Assembly: GCF_013282665.1 (NCBI RefSeq) | Contig: NZ_CP054041.1 | Location: 2,276,001 to 2,340,000 of the forward strand | From: Listeria monocytogenes | GTDB taxonomy: Bacteria > Bacillota > Bacilli > Lactobacillales > Listeriaceae | Length of the DNA: 64,000 nt | Direction of reading: 5' to 3' | Shown here: in pieces, positions 63,425 through 64,000 of the stretch | How positions within the stretch are numbered: the stretch's first letter is position 1 | Layout: each line of letters opens with the position of its first letter | Position numbers and translations under genes: made by a program | The notes under the pieces: generated by a model | The model's database searches: none | Seen by the model: only the letters and a program-made list of their open reading frames with translations | Told to the model about the DNA's origin: nothing

Positions 63425-63462
63425 AAAGAAGCTTAGAACAAACATTCTAAGCTTCTTTTTAA
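63425..63462 (+). terminator. Terminator of trxA
   Basis: AAAGAAGCTTAGAA (63425-63438) pairs with TTCTAAGCTTCTTT (63445-63458), followed by TT and a short gap before uvrC. Confidence 0.92.
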
Positions 63463-63484
63463 ATGTGTAACTGGAGTTGATAAA

Positions 63485-64000
63485 ATGTCTTCTGAACATA
63501 TCCAAAATAAACTAGCGCTTCTGCCGGACCAACCTGGCTGTTATTTGATGAAAGATAGACAAGGAACCATTATTTATGTTGGGAAAGCAAAAATTTTAAA
63601 AAATCGTGTTCGCTCCTATTTTTCAGGAACACACGATAGTAAAACGCAACGCTTAGTTCAAGAAATTGTGGACTTTGAATATATCGTAACATCATCTAAC
63701 GTAGAAGCTTTGCTACTAGAAATCAATTTGATTAAAAAACATGATCCACGTTTTAATATTCGCCTAAAAGATGATAAAACTTATCCGTTTATTAAAATCA
63801 CGAACGAACGGCATCCACGACTGATTATTACCCGCCAAGTAAAGAAAGATAAAGGGAAATATTTCGGTCCATATCCAAATGTGTATGCTGCCAATGAAGT
63901 AAAACGTATTTTAGATCGTCTGTATCCATTACGTAAATGCAGTACGCTACCAAATAAAGTGTGTTTGTACTATCACCTCGGACAATGCCTTGCCCCGTGT
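63485..64000 (+). CDS. uvrC: Excinuclease ABC subunit UvrC (5' part)
   Basis: The first 172 codons run off the right edge. They start with [23 protein letters not shown] and contain the GIY-YIG-type nuclease core: [20 protein letters not shown] (about 30-49) and [19 protein letters not shown], then KYFGPYPN. UvrC makes the 3' and 5' cuts in nucleotide-excision repair. The visible part ends in the [13 protein letters not shown] cysteine segment. Confidence 0.96.
   Translation, partial: MSSEHIQNKLALLPDQPGCYLMKDRQGTIIYVGKAKILKNRVRSYFSGTHDSKTQRLVQEIVDFEYIVTSSNVEALLLEINLIKKHDPRFNIRLKDDKTYPFIKITNERHPRLIITRQVKKDKGKYFGPYPNVYAANEVKRILDRLYPLRKCSTLPNKVCLYYHLGQCLAPC

Noticed and set aside
1..64000. CRISPR array, tRNA, rRNA, insertion sequence, prophage or integrase
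   Set aside because: No spaced direct-repeat array, cloverleaf with the usual conserved arms, transposase or integrase motif was found on reading both strands.

Overview
The window is low-GC Firmicute DNA and its gene content and order match the Listeria monocytogenes group. It holds the pdu tail, the eut cluster, the cbi cluster, then a housekeeping stretch with pheST, ung, rnhC, zapA, polX, mutS2, trxA and uvrC. Species and strain cannot be fixed from the sequence alone.

Region 1 (1-3268) is the end of a propanediol-utilisation cluster: an acyl kinase, then CobD and PduX, which make the aminopropanol arm of cobalamin. Region 2 (3269-18653) is ethanolamine utilisation. It opens with a B12 riboswitch fused to a regulatory RNA of the Rli55 type. 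Then come pduQ, the EutVW two-component system, EutA and the B12-dependent lyase EutBC, shell proteins, EutE, EutT, PduL, EutH and EutQ. Four ANTAR-type dual hairpins (loops with A1 and G4) are visible: one in Rli55 as a decoy, and three in front of terminators before pduQ, eutV and eutA. Ethanolamine, through EutW and EutV, therefore antiterminates. B12 truncates the decoy RNA so that EutV is released only when the cofactor is present.

Region 3 (18654-36448) holds a convergent AraC-type regulator, the alpha-ribazole transporter CblT, a second B12 riboswitch with terminator, and a long, tightly overlapping anaerobic cobalamin operon. That operon runs cbiA, B, C, D, E, T, F, G, H, J, cobA-hemD, cbiK, L, M, N, Q, O, cobQ, then a PduO-type adenosyltransferase. 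It supplies the cofactor used by EutBC and by propanediol dehydratase, and is itself repressed by B12.

Region 4 (36449-44249) is mixed accessory content: a YdcZ-family transporter pair, a P-loop kinase, a PadR/DUF2812 pair with two apparent operator copies, two paralogous GW-module glucosaminidases, an M42 aminopeptidase, an rRNA-type methyltransferase, a small unknown protein and an HxlR regulator. Region 5 (44250-64000) is core: T-box controlled pheST, an ABC exporter pair, a MarR/MMPL pair, ung, convergent rnhC, the zapA-cvpA-polX-mutS2 run, trxA and the 5' part of uvrC.

Points most worth a second look: the two-input RNA logic; amphipathic encapsulation-peptide-like helices on five eut enzymes; redistribution of a small ITP-motif module among Eut proteins; a BMC shell protein with a SAP/Rho-N-like tail; and unusual start codons (ATC in rnhC, apparent CTG in a membrane-anchored glucosaminidase). 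No CRISPR array, tRNA, rRNA, insertion sequence or prophage was seen.
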